NCBI RefSeq assembly: GCF_001544555.2
Contig: NZ_FCOK02000033.1
Coordinates: 30,650 to 94,649, forward strand
DNA: 64,000 nt
Direction: 5' to 3'
Source of the DNA: Caballeronia udeis
GTDB taxonomy: Bacteria > Pseudomonadota > Gammaproteobacteria > Burkholderiales > Burkholderiaceae
Part shown: piece after piece, positions 1-7,625 of the stretch
Layout of the letters: every line of letters starts with the position of its first letter
Position numbering within the stretch: the first letter of the stretch is position 1
Position numbers and translations under genes: made by a program
The notes under the pieces: generated by a model
Told to the model about the DNA's origin: nothing
The model's database searches: none
What the model saw: only the letters and a program-made list of their open reading frames with translations

Positions 1-1
1 C

Positions 2-346
2 GACGCCTTCAACCGTCACGACGCCAACGCGCTGATGGCCTTCATGACCGAGGACTGTGTCTTCGATACCGCCGGCGGCAACGAGATCCACGGCACACGG
101 TTTGCCGGACGCGCGGCCGTGCAAGCGGCCTTTGAAGGTGTCTTCAAGACCTTTCCCGATGCCCACTGGGGACACGGCCGGCACTACGTAGCCGGTGAAC
201 GCGGCGTGTCGGAATGGGTCTTTACCGGTACGCACGCCGAAGGCTGGCGTATCGAGGCTGAAGGTTGCGATCTCTTTGAGTTTCGCGACGGCCTGATTGC
301 GGTAAAACGCGCGTTTCGCAAGGAACGTCCGAGGCAGGCTGCCTGA
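2..346 (+). CDS. SnoaL-like / NTF2-fold protein, 5' end outside window
   Basis: The frame is open from base 2 (DAFNRHDANALMAFM), so the gene starts before the window and only the last 114 codons are seen. The pattern 'fN.hDa.alm.fmteDcvf....G..i.G...v..af...f...pD..w' followed by W..tGTH...I...GcdlfefrdGLI is that of the SnoaL/nuclear transport factor 2 fold, used by polyketide cyclases, steroid isomerases and many small uncharacterised proteins. The substrate cannot be told. The last residues (FRKERPRQAA) are a normal end of the fold. Nothing links it functionally to the toxin-antitoxin pair downstream. Confidence 0.7.
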   Translation, partial: DAFNRHDANALMAFMTEDCVFDTAGGNEIHGTRFAGRAAVQAAFEGVFKTFPDAHWGHGRHYVAGERGVSEWVFTGTHAEGWRIEAEGCDLFEFRDGLIAVKRAFRKERPRQAA

Positions 347-654
347 GCGCTCCGCTGGACGGCAGCGGGGTGCGGCAGGCGGCGCTGGCAGGCCTGCGGA
401 GCGTGTGACGGGCAACTGCGTGTCCGTCGTGACGCAGGGACGCCTGAAGGCTGTTGAAATTCCGTCATTGATGCGCTTCTCCCGCCGGCATGAAGATTTG
501 CCGACGCTCGGCGCGGGATTAAAACCAGACGCTGATCATCAAGCGGAACGAAATCACGCAGGTGAACGGGACGACGACATAACGATCTCGCTTGCGATAA
601 CGCATTCAAAATAACAGAATGAATGCGTTGAACGCATTTTAGTGAGATGACTCC
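347..654. other. Intergenic stretch before the toxin-antitoxin operon
   Basis: This 308-bp gap has no credible gene; the short frame at 405-614 has no homology-like features and a weak start. It contains a distant 8-bp inverted pair (CGCTCCGC near 348-355, GCGGAGCG near 396-403) and, at its 3' end, the 17-bp palindrome annotated separately as a probable antitoxin operator. Confidence 0.5.
622..638. promoter_or_regulatory. Probable FitA-type autoregulatory operator
   Basis: AATGCGTT-G-AACGCATT is a perfect 17-bp palindrome ending 16 bp before the antitoxin start. A further AACGCATT half-site lies at about 599-605. Ribbon-helix-helix antitoxins of the FitA/VapB type commonly bind such short palindromes and repress their own operon; binding here is inferred from position and symmetry. 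Confidence 0.55.
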
Positions 655-918
655 ATGGCGATGCTTACAGTACGGAACTTGCCCGATGATGTACACCGCG
701 CGCTGCGGGTGCGGGCCGCTCAACACGGGCACAGCACCGAGGCCGAAGTCCGCGAGATTTTGGCGAGCGCGGTCAAGCCAGAGACGCGTGTTCGTCTGGG
801 CGAGGCGCTTTCGGAATTGGGTCGGAAAATCGGCCTGACGAACGAGGATTTCGAGGATTTCGAGGTCTTCGACCGGGTGAGAGACAAGACGCCGGCCGAA
901 CCGCCGAGGTTTGAATGA
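655..918 (+). CDS. FitA-like ribbon-helix-helix antitoxin
   Basis: This 87-residue protein opens with MAMLTVRNLPDDVHRALRVRAAQHG, the beta-strand plus two-helix ribbon-helix-helix pattern of FitA/Arc-MetJ antitoxins (TVRNLPD, then HR.LR.RAA.HG.S.EAEVREIL). The acidic C-terminus (NEDFEDFEVFDRVRD) would be the toxin-neutralising tail. The stop overlaps the toxin start by 4 bases (ATGA), so the two are translationally coupled. Expected role: binds DNA and blocks the PIN nuclease, with autoregulation through the palindrome upstream. The start could also be the second Met at 661. Confidence 0.85.
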   Translation: MAMLTVRNLPDDVHRALRVRAAQHGHSTEAEVREILASAVKPETRVRLGEALSELGRKIGLTNEDFEDFEVFDRVRDKTPAEPPRFE

Positions 919-1331
919 TCGTCCTCGATACGAACGTTGTTTCCGAGGCGATGAAGCCCGAGCCACACCCGGCCGTCCGGGCCTGGTTGAATGAGCAAGC
1001 CGTCGAAACGCTCTATCTGTCCAGCGTGACGCTTGCCGAGTTGCTATTTAGCATTGGGGCGGTCCCGACCGGCAAGCGCAAGGACATGCTGGCACAGGCC
1101 CTTGACGGTTTGTTGGGGCTGTTCAGGGATCGGGTGCTGCCATTTGATACCGACGCAGCACGGCGCTATGCCGAGCTGGCCGTGACGGCCAAAGCCGGCG
1201 GGCGAGGATTCCCCACACCCGACGGCTACATTGCCGCGATCGCGGCTTCGCGAGCGTTCATCGTGGCTTCACGCGACACGGCCCCCTTTGAGGCCGTCAG
1301 CATCGCAGTTATCAATCCGTGGGAAGCGTAG
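915..1331 (+). CDS. FitB/VapC-like PIN-domain toxin
   Basis: A 138-residue PIN-domain ribonuclease. The acidic residues expected at the metal site are present: Asp5 in MIVLDTNVVSE, Glu42 in TLAELLFSI, and Asp103 in FPTPDGYIAAIA. Size and the DTNVxSE start are typical of FitB. It is expected to cleave RNA when freed from the antitoxin encoded just upstream (4-base overlap). The pair is stand-alone here, beside a catabolic island, and no transposon ends were seen around it. Confidence 0.87.
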   Translation: MIVLDTNVVSEAMKPEPHPAVRAWLNEQAVETLYLSSVTLAELLFSIGAVPTGKRKDMLAQALDGLLGLFRDRVLPFDTDAARRYAELAVTAKAGGRGFPTPDGYIAAIAASRAFIVASRDTAPFEAVSIAVINPWEA

Positions 1332-1411
1332 AGCGCTGATGGCTTTTCATAGGATCGTTTTGCAGCAAGTTCTTATGAACGATGCACCCAAAATCGGATT
1401 GATATCAAGGG

Positions 1412-2167
1412 CTAGAAGGTGTTTGCCAGTTCTCGCGCCGCTTCCTGCAGGCGCGGCACGAATTCGAGCGAGCGGGAGAGCGGCGCGCGGGAAACGGGCG
1501 CGTGCACGGCAATGGCGGCAATGCTCATGCCTTCTTTGTTCATCACAGGCACCGCGACGCAGGCTATGCCTGCAAGAAATTCCTCGTTGTCGATGCCAAT
1601 GCGCTTGTGTGCGGTGCGATCAAGTTCGGCTTCGAGCATTTCGGGGTCGGTGATGGTATTCGGCGTGAAGCGTTCGATTTTCAGCGCGCGTACCAGCGCC
1701 GAACGCTGCTCGCGAGACAGCATCATGGCCAGCAGCAATTTACCGCTCGCGGTGCAATACGCCGGCACTTTCGAACCGGGCTTCAGGTCGAGCCGCAGGG
1801 GCCAGGGCGCTTCCATGCGGTCCAGGTAAAGCACTTCGGTTTCATGCAACATGGTGAGGTTGCAGGTTTCCCCGAGGTCCGCCACCAGCCGTCCGAGAAT
1901 GGCGTGCCGCAGACGCCGCGCGCCTGAGTGCATGACAACGCCGAGACCGAGCTGCGCGAGACGCGGGCCGATCACGTAGGCATTCTTGTGGCCCGGATCG
2001 CGGATCACGAGGCCGCCCGCTTCCAGCGACGCCAGCATGCGGTGCAGCGACGGCTTCGGCAGGTCGACGTCCTGCGCGATGTCGGCAAGCGACACCGGAC
2101 CTTCCGCCTTGACGAGATGCTCGAGCAGCGCGAAGGCACGCAGTGTCGGCGTATCAGCAGTGGTCAT
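1412..2167 (-). CDS. IclR-family transcriptional regulator (copy 1 of a near-duplicate pair)
   Basis: A 251-residue IclR protein: N-terminal winged helix (TLRAFALLEHLVKAEGPVSLADIAQDVDLPKPSLHRMLASLEAGGLV) and a C-terminal effector domain with the usual LGETCNLTMLHETEVLYLDRMEAP and IDNEEFLAGIACVAVPV stretches. It is a close paralogue of the regulator at 13697-14458, sharing long identical runs, so one arose from the other. Upstream (about 2175-2185) GTTCCGAAAAA repeats half of the dyad found in the promoters near the paralogue and xsc. It probably senses a sulfonate or its metabolite and controls part of the island; the ligand is unknown. Confidence 0.9.
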   Translation of the reverse strand: MTTADTPTLRAFALLEHLVKAEGPVSLADIAQDVDLPKPSLHRMLASLEAGGLVIRDPGHKNAYVIGPRLAQLGLGVVMHSGARRLRHAILGRLVADLGETCNLTMLHETEVLYLDRMEAPWPLRLDLKPGSKVPAYCTASGKLLLAMMLSREQRSALVRALKIERFTPNTITDPEMLEAELDRTAHKRIGIDNEEFLAGIACVAVPVMNKEGMSIAAIAVHAPVSRAPLSRSLEFVPRLQEAARELANTF

Positions 2168-2340
2168 TGCAACCGTTCCGAAAAATAGATGATGACCATT
2201 GTACAGAAACGCCCTATGGCGTGGCCTGCCTTGATTTCAGGGCGAAGTTTCTGCCCGGCTCCATTCCGGTTTTCGATATTGCGGCGTTCGGGCCCTGGCC
2301 CGGCAACGCCCGGGATGAAGTGCGTTCCATCTTCACAGCG

Positions 2341-3231
2341 CTACCGTTGCGGCATTGCATCCGCGTGAAGCAGGGGAGCCAGGCGCGCCGCGGTTTCCTT
2401 GATCTTCGGCACGTTCTTGAGCAGGTCGTCGAGGCTTGCCCGCGCGGTGGGCGCATGCACGGCCAGCGAAGCCAGTACGCCGCTACCGCCGGGTTTGCGA
2501 ACCGGCACGGCGACCGCCACCATCCCTCGTACGAATTCCTCATTGTCGATACCGAGACCCCGCGAGGCCAGCCGGTCAAGCTCCGCACCGAGCAGGGTGG
2601 TGTCGGTGAAGGTGCGATAGGTATGCGCCTTGAGCGGCATCCGGGCAAGGAACAGCGCCCGCTCGGCAGGCTTCATCAGCGAGAGGAACAGCTTGCCGCT
2701 CGCCGTGCAATGCAGCGGCACGCGCATTCCCGGCTGCATATGCAGGCGCAGGGGTTCGCTTGTCTCCACGCGCTCGACGTAGAGCACGGCGTCGCCGTCG
2801 AGCACGGTGAGGTTGCAGCTCTCTCCAAGCACATCGACAAGTCCGCGCAGCAACGCGCGGCAGGAGCGGGTAAACGTGCTGTTCGCGAGCATGGTCAGCG
2901 CGAGTTGGGCCGCGCGTGGACCGAGCGTTATGCCACGGTCGGCGCCGCGTGAATCCGGTATGTGTGTCACGTAACCCAGCGCTTCCAGCGATTCGATCAT
3001 GCGCGCCAGGGTCGCCTTCGGAATATGCAGGCGTGCAGACAGTTGCGACAGTGAAAACGGTTGTCCGGCCGCGGCAAGGTGCTCGACCACGATGAGCGCC
3101 CGCAGAACGCGGGTGTCCTCGGGAGTCGGGTCCTGGTGCAGGGCAGCATGCGAAGCGGCATGTGACCCGGCATGTGAGGCGATGGATAAAGCCGCATTTG
3201 ACGCGGGGCTCGCGGCGTCTTTCATTCGCAC
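2341..3231 (-). CDS. IclR-family transcriptional regulator next to the GMC dehydrogenase
   Basis: A 296-residue IclR regulator with an unusual low-complexity N-terminal extension rich in Ala, Ser and His (repeated SHA.SHAA) before the winged helix (TRVLRALIVVEHLAAAGQPFSLSQLSARLHIPKATLARMIESLEALG). The effector domain has LGESCNLTVLDGDAVLYVERVET and IDNEEFVRGMVAVAVPV. It is divergent from the GMC oxidoreductase, the classic layout for a local regulator of the GMC-MHS pair. The start could also be Met3 (3225). It is clearly more distant from the regulators at 1412 and 13697 than those are from each other. Confidence 0.88.
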   Translation of the reverse strand: MRMKDAASPASNAALSIASHAGSHAASHAALHQDPTPEDTRVLRALIVVEHLAAAGQPFSLSQLSARLHIPKATLARMIESLEALGYVTHIPDSRGADRGITLGPRAAQLALTMLANSTFTRSCRALLRGLVDVLGESCNLTVLDGDAVLYVERVETSEPLRLHMQPGMRVPLHCTASGKLFLSLMKPAERALFLARMPLKAHTYRTFTDTTLLGAELDRLASRGLGIDNEEFVRGMVAVAVPVRKPGGSGVLASLAVHAPTARASLDDLLKNVPKIKETAARLAPLLHADAMPQR

Positions 3232-3315
3232 CTCTGATTAGGGATGACGGGTGTTCAATGCGGGCAACCGGGTCCGGGAGAACCCGGATAAGCGCCCGAA
3301 TGCAGCCCTGAAAGT

Positions 3316-3340
3316 GGAACAAAAAGGCTCTTTTTGAACC
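3316..3340. promoter_or_regulatory. Imperfect palindrome in the IclR/GMC divergent region
   Basis: GGAACAAAAAG-GCT-CTTTTTGAACC has 11-bp arms with two mismatches. It sits in the 217-bp region between the divergent IclR (start 3231) and GMC (start 3449) genes and is a plausible operator for that IclR protein. A second half-like GTGGAAC occurs near 3374. A small GC-rich hairpin (CCGGGT/ACCCGG, about 3268-3287) lies closer to the IclR start. Confidence 0.4.
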
Positions 3341-3448
3341 GGTTTCATCGATCGTAGCCGGATTTTCTTGAAGGTGGAACGAACAATCAATAAATTTCAA
3401 CGAAACGTATCGAAAATTTGAGAGACAAAAAACAAGGAGACGCTAGTG

Positions 3449-5107
3449 ATGGCACGCAGTTTTGACTACGTCATTGTCGGCGCGGGATCGGCCGGCTGTG
3501 TCCTCGCCAACCGCCTCTCGGAAAACGGCCGTTATTCGGTGTGCCTGCTCGAAGCCGGTCCGCCGGACCGGTATCTCTGGATTCATATTCCTATCGGCTA
3601 TGGCAAGACCATGTTTCATCCGGTCTATAACTGGGGCTTCAATACCGACCCGGATCCGAACATGAATGATCGTCAGTTGTACTGGCCCCGCGGACGCACG
3701 CTCGGCGGCAGCAGTTCGATCAACGGGCTGATCTATGTGCGCGGCCAGAAGCATGACTACGACCACTGGAGTGCGCTGGGAAACAAGGGCTGGAGCTGGC
3801 AGGAGTGCCTGCCGTACTTCCGGCGGCTCGAACACAACGAGCTGGGGGCGTCGCCAACACGGGGTGTGGACGGACCGCTCTGGGCCTCGACCATCAAGCA
3901 GCGTCATGAGCTGGTGGACGCCTTTATTGCTGCATCGAACAAGATCGGCGTGCCCACGGTTCAGGATTTCAACAGCGGCGACCAGGAAGGCGTCGGCTAC
4001 TACCAACTGACTACGCGAAAGGGCTGGCGCTGCTCGACCGCCGTGGCGTACCTCAAGCCCGCGCGCCGGCGTCCGAACCTGCATGTGGAAACCGATGCGC
4101 TCGCGTCGAAGATTATTTTCGAAGGCACGCGCGCCGCTGGTGTCCGGTACCTGCAGCACGGACAGACACAAGAGGTGCGCGCGAATCGCGAGGTGCTGCT
4201 TGCGGCCGGCGCGCTTCAGTCTCCTCAATTGCTGCAGGTCTCGGGCGTGGGTCCGGCCAGGCTGCTCGGCGACTTCGGCATTCCGGTGGTCGCAAACCGG
4301 CCGGGTGTGGGCGAAAATCTTCAGGATCATTTGCAGGTGCGCCTGATCTATGAAGTCTCGCGGCCGATCTCAACCAACAACCTGCTGAATTCCTGGCAAG
4401 GCCGGGCGAAAATGGGCCTGCAATGGGCGCTGTTTCGCGAAGGGCCGCTCGCCGTCGGCATCAACCAGGGCGGGTTGTTTTGCCGGGCGCTGCCCGACGA
4501 GGCAAAGACGCCGGACATCCAGTTCCATTTTTCGACGCTCTCAGCCGATTCCGCCGGCGGCGACGTTCACTCGTTTCCCGGCTGCACGTATTCGATCTGT
4601 CAGCTACGGCCCGAGTCTCGCGGGGTGTTGCGCATTCGCACGAACGACATGCGCGACGCACCGTCGATGCAGCCGAACTATCTCTCGACCGATCTCGACC
4701 GGCGCACGACTGTTGCGGGTGTGCGTTTCGCGCGCCGGATTGCTGCTGCGGAGCCTATGGCGTCCCTGATGAAACGCGAAGTCCGTCCCGGCGCCGACGC
4801 GCAGACCGACGACGAACTGCTGCAGTTTTGCCGCGAATACGGGCAGACGATCTTTCATCCGTCAGGCACTGCCAAGATGGGCGTCGCAAGCGATCCGCTT
4901 GCCGTGGTCGACGAGCGCCTGCGTGTATACGGCACGCGCGGGTTGCGCGTGATCGACTGCTCGATCATGCCGACGCTCGTCTCCGGCAACACCAACGTGC
5001 CCATCGTGATGGTCGCCGAGAAGGCCTCGGACATGATTCTTGCCGACGCCCGAGCCGACGACCGTTCCACGGCAGCACCCATTGAAGAGGCCCTGGAGTC
5101 ACATTGA
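3449..5107 (+). CDS. GMC-family FAD oxidoreductase, candidate isethionate dehydrogenase
   Basis: A 552-residue GMC (glucose-methanol-choline) flavoprotein. Visible features are the N-terminal FAD dinucleotide motif VIVGAGSAGCVLANRLSENG, the GMC signature PRGRTLGGSSSINGLIYVRG, the catalytic-His stretch FHPSGTAKMG, and the C-terminal SGNTNVPIVMVAEKASDMI. GMC enzymes oxidise alcohols to aldehydes; a choline-dehydrogenase-like member (IseJ) oxidises isethionate to sulfoacetaldehyde in Cupriavidus necator. With an MHS transporter downstream and xsc in the island, isethionate is the favoured substrate, by inference. No cytochrome c partner is adjacent. The start is ATG 3449 after AAGGAG (3434-3439); GTG 3446 is an alternative. 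Confidence 0.85.
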   Translation: MARSFDYVIVGAGSAGCVLANRLSENGRYSVCLLEAGPPDRYLWIHIPIGYGKTMFHPVYNWGFNTDPDPNMNDRQLYWPRGRTLGGSSSINGLIYVRGQKHDYDHWSALGNKGWSWQECLPYFRRLEHNELGASPTRGVDGPLWASTIKQRHELVDAFIAASNKIGVPTVQDFNSGDQEGVGYYQLTTRKGWRCSTAVAYLKPARRRPNLHVETDALASKIIFEGTRAAGVRYLQHGQTQEVRANREVLLAAGALQSPQLLQVSGVGPARLLGDFGIPVVANRPGVGENLQDHLQVRLIYEVSRPISTNNLLNSWQGRAKMGLQWALFREGPLAVGINQGGLFCRALPDEAKTPDIQFHFSTLSADSAGGDVHSFPGCTYSICQLRPESRGVLRIRTNDMRDAPSMQPNYLSTDLDRRTTVAGVRFARRIAAAEPMASLMKREVRPGADAQTDDELLQFCREYGQTIFHPSGTAKMGVASDPLAVVDERLRVYGTRGLRVIDCSIMPTLVSGNTNVPIVMVAEKASDMILADARADDRSTAAPIEEALESH

Positions 5108-5247
5108 ATTTGCATTGAACGTAGTAATCCGAAATTGTTTTAAGAAGCAAAAAAACAAGTCCTGGCTGCATGCTGAACACAATTTGATAACACAGCGTGC
5201 ACACCGGGTAATTCGTGCCCCGGAGGAGACAGCTTTTGGGGCATTGC

Positions 5248-5278
5248 GCCGGGCGGCACGCTGAGGCCGCCGCCCGGC
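5248..5278 (+). promoter_or_regulatory. Perfect GC-rich hairpin in the leader of the MHS transporter
   Basis: GCCGGGCGGC and GCCGCCCGGC form a 10-bp perfect stem around an 11-nt loop. The stem ends 7 nt before the Shine-Dalgarno-like GGAG (about 5286-5289) of the transporter. It has no T-tract, so it is not a standard terminator; it could pause transcription, limit readthrough from the GMC gene, or affect translation. Confidence 0.45.
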
Positions 5279-5298
5279 CATCCATCGGAGAAGACAGA

Positions 5299-6603
5299 AT
5301 GGCAATCGATCACAAGGTTATCCGCCGCGTTGCATTCGCGAGCGTCATCGGGGCCACGGTCGAGTGGTACGACTTTTTCCTGTACGGCGTGGTGGCGGGC
5401 ATCGTATTCAACAAGCTGTATTTTCCGGCGCACGATCCACTCGTTTCCACCATGCTTGCCTACGCCACATTTGCGGTCGGCTTCGTGACACGGCCGCTCG
5501 GGGGCATTATTTTTGGCCACTTCGGGGACAAGGTCGGGCGCAAATCCGCGCTCATCTGCACGCTCATCATCATGGGTGTCTCCACAGCGGGTGTGGCTTT
5601 CGTGCCGACTTACGCGCAGATAGGCATCTGGGCGCCGATCCTGCTGCTCGCGCTGCGTGTTCTGCAGGGCATCGGGCTCGGTGGGGAGTGGGGCGGGGCT
5701 GTGCTGATGGCTTATGAATATGCGCCGCCTAACCGGCGCGGACTTTACGCGAGCCTGCCGCAGATCGGTTTGTCGATCGGCTTGTGCCTCGCGTCGGGCG
5801 TGGTGGCCGCCATTTCGAAGCTGCTGCCGGAGACCGCGTTTCTCTCGTGGGGCTGGCGCCTCGCGTTCGCCATGTCGCTCGCGCTGGTGGTAATCGGCCT
5901 CTATATTCGCGTCAAGGTCATGGAGACGCCCGAGTTCCTGGCGCTCAAGCGCACCCGGCGCGACGTGAAAGTTCCCTTCATCGACATGATCACGCGGTAT
6001 CGCCGCTCCGTGCTGCTCGGCATGGGCGCGCGCTGGATTGACGGCGTTTTCTTCAATATCTTCGCCGTGTTCATGATCGGCTATCTCACGCAGCATCTGG
6101 CGATGAGCCGGACCGAAGCGCTCACGGGCGTCATGATGGCCGCCATTGTGATGTGTTTCTTCATTCCGCTGTTCGGCACGATGTCGGACCTGTTGGGGCG
6201 CACCCGCGTGTACCGGTGGGGTTCGTTGATTTGCGGGCTCTCGGTGCTGCCGGCATTCTGGCTGATGGAGAACCAGGCCGGCAACACCATGATCGTGTGG
6301 CTCGCGATCGTGATCCCGTTCGGCATCTTCTATGCAATGGTCTATGGGCCGGAGGCCGCGCTTTTTGCCGAATTATTCGATGCCGAGGTCCGCTATACCG
6401 GTATCTCGTTCGTGTACCAGTTCTCGGGAATCTTCGCGAGCGGCCTGACCCCGATCATTGCAACCGCGCTCATGCGGCTGAACGGCGGCAAACCGTGGGC
6501 CGTATGCGTCTACGTGGTGCTGTCCGCGCTGCTGTCGGCATGGTGCGCGCACAAGATGGAACCGCGCAGAGACACATTCGACGCAGTCACCCGGGCTCAT
6601 TGA
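5299..6603 (+). CDS. MHS-family (MFS) transporter, candidate isethionate uptake protein
   Basis: A 434-residue, 12-helix carrier of the metabolite:H+ symporter branch of MFS. The opening FASVIGATVEWYDFFLYGVVAGIVFNKLYFP and the loop GGIIFGHFGDKVGRKSALI are diagnostic of the family (ShiA, KgtP, ProP relatives). The C-terminal half has EVRYTGISFVYQFSGIFASGLTPII, another family hallmark. The start is ATG 5299 with GGAGAAG upstream; a longer start (GTG 5215) would add an unconserved segment. It is co-directional with the GMC oxidoreductase 191 bp upstream, so uptake of that enzyme's substrate is the likely job. The substrate is inferred from context only. Confidence 0.85.
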   Translation: MAIDHKVIRRVAFASVIGATVEWYDFFLYGVVAGIVFNKLYFPAHDPLVSTMLAYATFAVGFVTRPLGGIIFGHFGDKVGRKSALICTLIIMGVSTAGVAFVPTYAQIGIWAPILLLALRVLQGIGLGGEWGGAVLMAYEYAPPNRRGLYASLPQIGLSIGLCLASGVVAAISKLLPETAFLSWGWRLAFAMSLALVVIGLYIRVKVMETPEFLALKRTRRDVKVPFIDMITRYRRSVLLGMGARWIDGVFFNIFAVFMIGYLTQHLAMSRTEALTGVMMAAIVMCFFIPLFGTMSDLLGRTRVYRWGSLICGLSVLPAFWLMENQAGNTMIVWLAIVIPFGIFYAMVYGPEAALFAELFDAEVRYTGISFVYQFSGIFASGLTPIIATALMRLNGGKPWAVCVYVVLSALLSAWCAHKMEPRRDTFDAVTRAH

Positions 6604-6657
6604 ACGACTGAATGAGGGGCTGAATGAGGGGCTGCTCGTGCCCCCTCGGGCCGCTCT

Positions 6658-7422
6658 TCAATCGTGGAATGTCTTCGCCGTTTCTTCGGCGGCGAGACGC
6701 AGGTCGGGCACGAAGGCGAGCAGGTCGTCGAGTGCAACGCGGCCGATCGGCGCCTGCACGGCGATGGCCGCGCAGGCGCGATTGCGATCGAGCATGACCG
6801 GCACCGCGATCGCGATCAGTCCCTGCAAGTGTTCCTGGTTGTTGATGGCGAGCAGGCGCCGGCGCGTCGTGCTCAGTTCCTTGCGCAACGCGTCACGGTC
6901 GATGATGGTCCGCTCCGAGTAGGCGCGCAGCGGCAGGGTTTCGATCATCCGCTCACGCCGTTCGCGGGGCATGAAGCTCAGGAGAAGCTTGCCGCTTGCC
7001 GAACAATGCAGGGGCACGTGCGAACCCGGCTGCAGATGCATGCGCAACGGCCACTCCGTCTCAACGCGGTCGACATAGACCACGTCGTTACCCGACAACA
7101 TTGTCAGGTTGCACGTCTCGCCGATCTTTTCCACCAGTTGTTCGAGCAGCGCATGGCGCGCCGCCGCGGGGCCGGCATGCATCAGCACGTTGACCGCGAG
7201 CGAGCGCACGCGGGGCGAACATTCATACAACCGGTCGCCCGCGCCGCGTGTGATGAGGTAAGCGTCCGTCAACTGCACGAGGATGCGATGCACCGTCTGC
7301 TTGGGCAGCGCGAGGGCGTCCACAAGGTCTGTCATCGAAAGAGGGCGGCCGGCCTGGGCCAGCGTTTCCAGCACCCGGAATGCTCGCACGGCGGCCGCGT
7401 TGGATTGATTGGACGTTGGCAT
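6658..7422 (-). CDS. IclR-family regulator divergent from the sauSTU-like operon (candidate SauR)
   Basis: A 254-residue IclR regulator: winged helix AVRAFRVLETLAQAGRPLSMTDLVDALALPKQTVHRILVQL, effector domain with IGETCNLTMLSGNDVVYVDRVETEWPLRMHLQPGSHVPLHCSASGKLLL. It is divergent from the acylating dehydrogenase gene with a strong palindrome between them, so it is the natural regulator of the sulfoacetate genes (SauR position). It converges with the MHS transporter, 54 bp away. The ligand is unproven; sulfoacetate or sulfoacetyl-CoA would be expected. Confidence 0.88.
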   Translation of the reverse strand: MPTSNQSNAAAVRAFRVLETLAQAGRPLSMTDLVDALALPKQTVHRILVQLTDAYLITRGAGDRLYECSPRVRSLAVNVLMHAGPAAARHALLEQLVEKIGETCNLTMLSGNDVVYVDRVETEWPLRMHLQPGSHVPLHCSASGKLLLSFMPRERRERMIETLPLRAYSERTIIDRDALRKELSTTRRRLLAINNQEHLQGLIAIAVPVMLDRNRACAAIAVQAPIGRVALDDLLAFVPDLRLAAEETAKTFHD

Positions 7423-7477
7423 TCCGTCTCCTGAACGGCGTAGATTTTTTTTGGAGGATCTGCATCAACTTTATCGC

Positions 7478-7505
7478 TTTTCGGGACTGCGAAACGTCCC
7501 GAAAA
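7478..7505. promoter_or_regulatory. 28-bp palindromic operator between IclR and sauS-like gene
   Basis: TTTTCGGGAC and GTCCCGAAAA are perfect 10-bp arms around an 8-bp spacer (TGCGAAAC). It lies 56 bp from the IclR start and 120 bp from the dehydrogenase start, in the divergent promoter region. The arms resemble the CGGAAC/GTTCCG dyads near xsc and the fourth IclR, so a related IclR protein probably binds here. Confidence 0.65.
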
Positions 7506-7625
7506 CTGAATTTTTCGCTGCTGCGGGAGGGGTAGCGAGCGTTGGATCGGAAAACGGGACCTCACCGTGCGCGTGGCTGAGTAGATTGCAATTCATCGTG
7601 ATTCTTTTAGCCGGAGCAACGCGTA

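Noticed and set aside
405..614. Small plus-strand frame before the antitoxin
   Set aside because: No ribosome site, no family resemblance, and it runs into the region of the operon promoter.
5215..5298. Longer start (GTG 5215) for the MHS transporter
   Set aside because: The added residues include the hairpin region and do not resemble MHS N-termini; ATG 5299 has its own ribosome site.
6604..6657. GAGGGG/CCCCTC repeat between the MHS transporter and IclR as a terminator
   Set aside because: The repeat is partly explained by the direct repeat CTGAATGAGGGG and lacks a T-run on either strand; too weak to annotate as a terminator.
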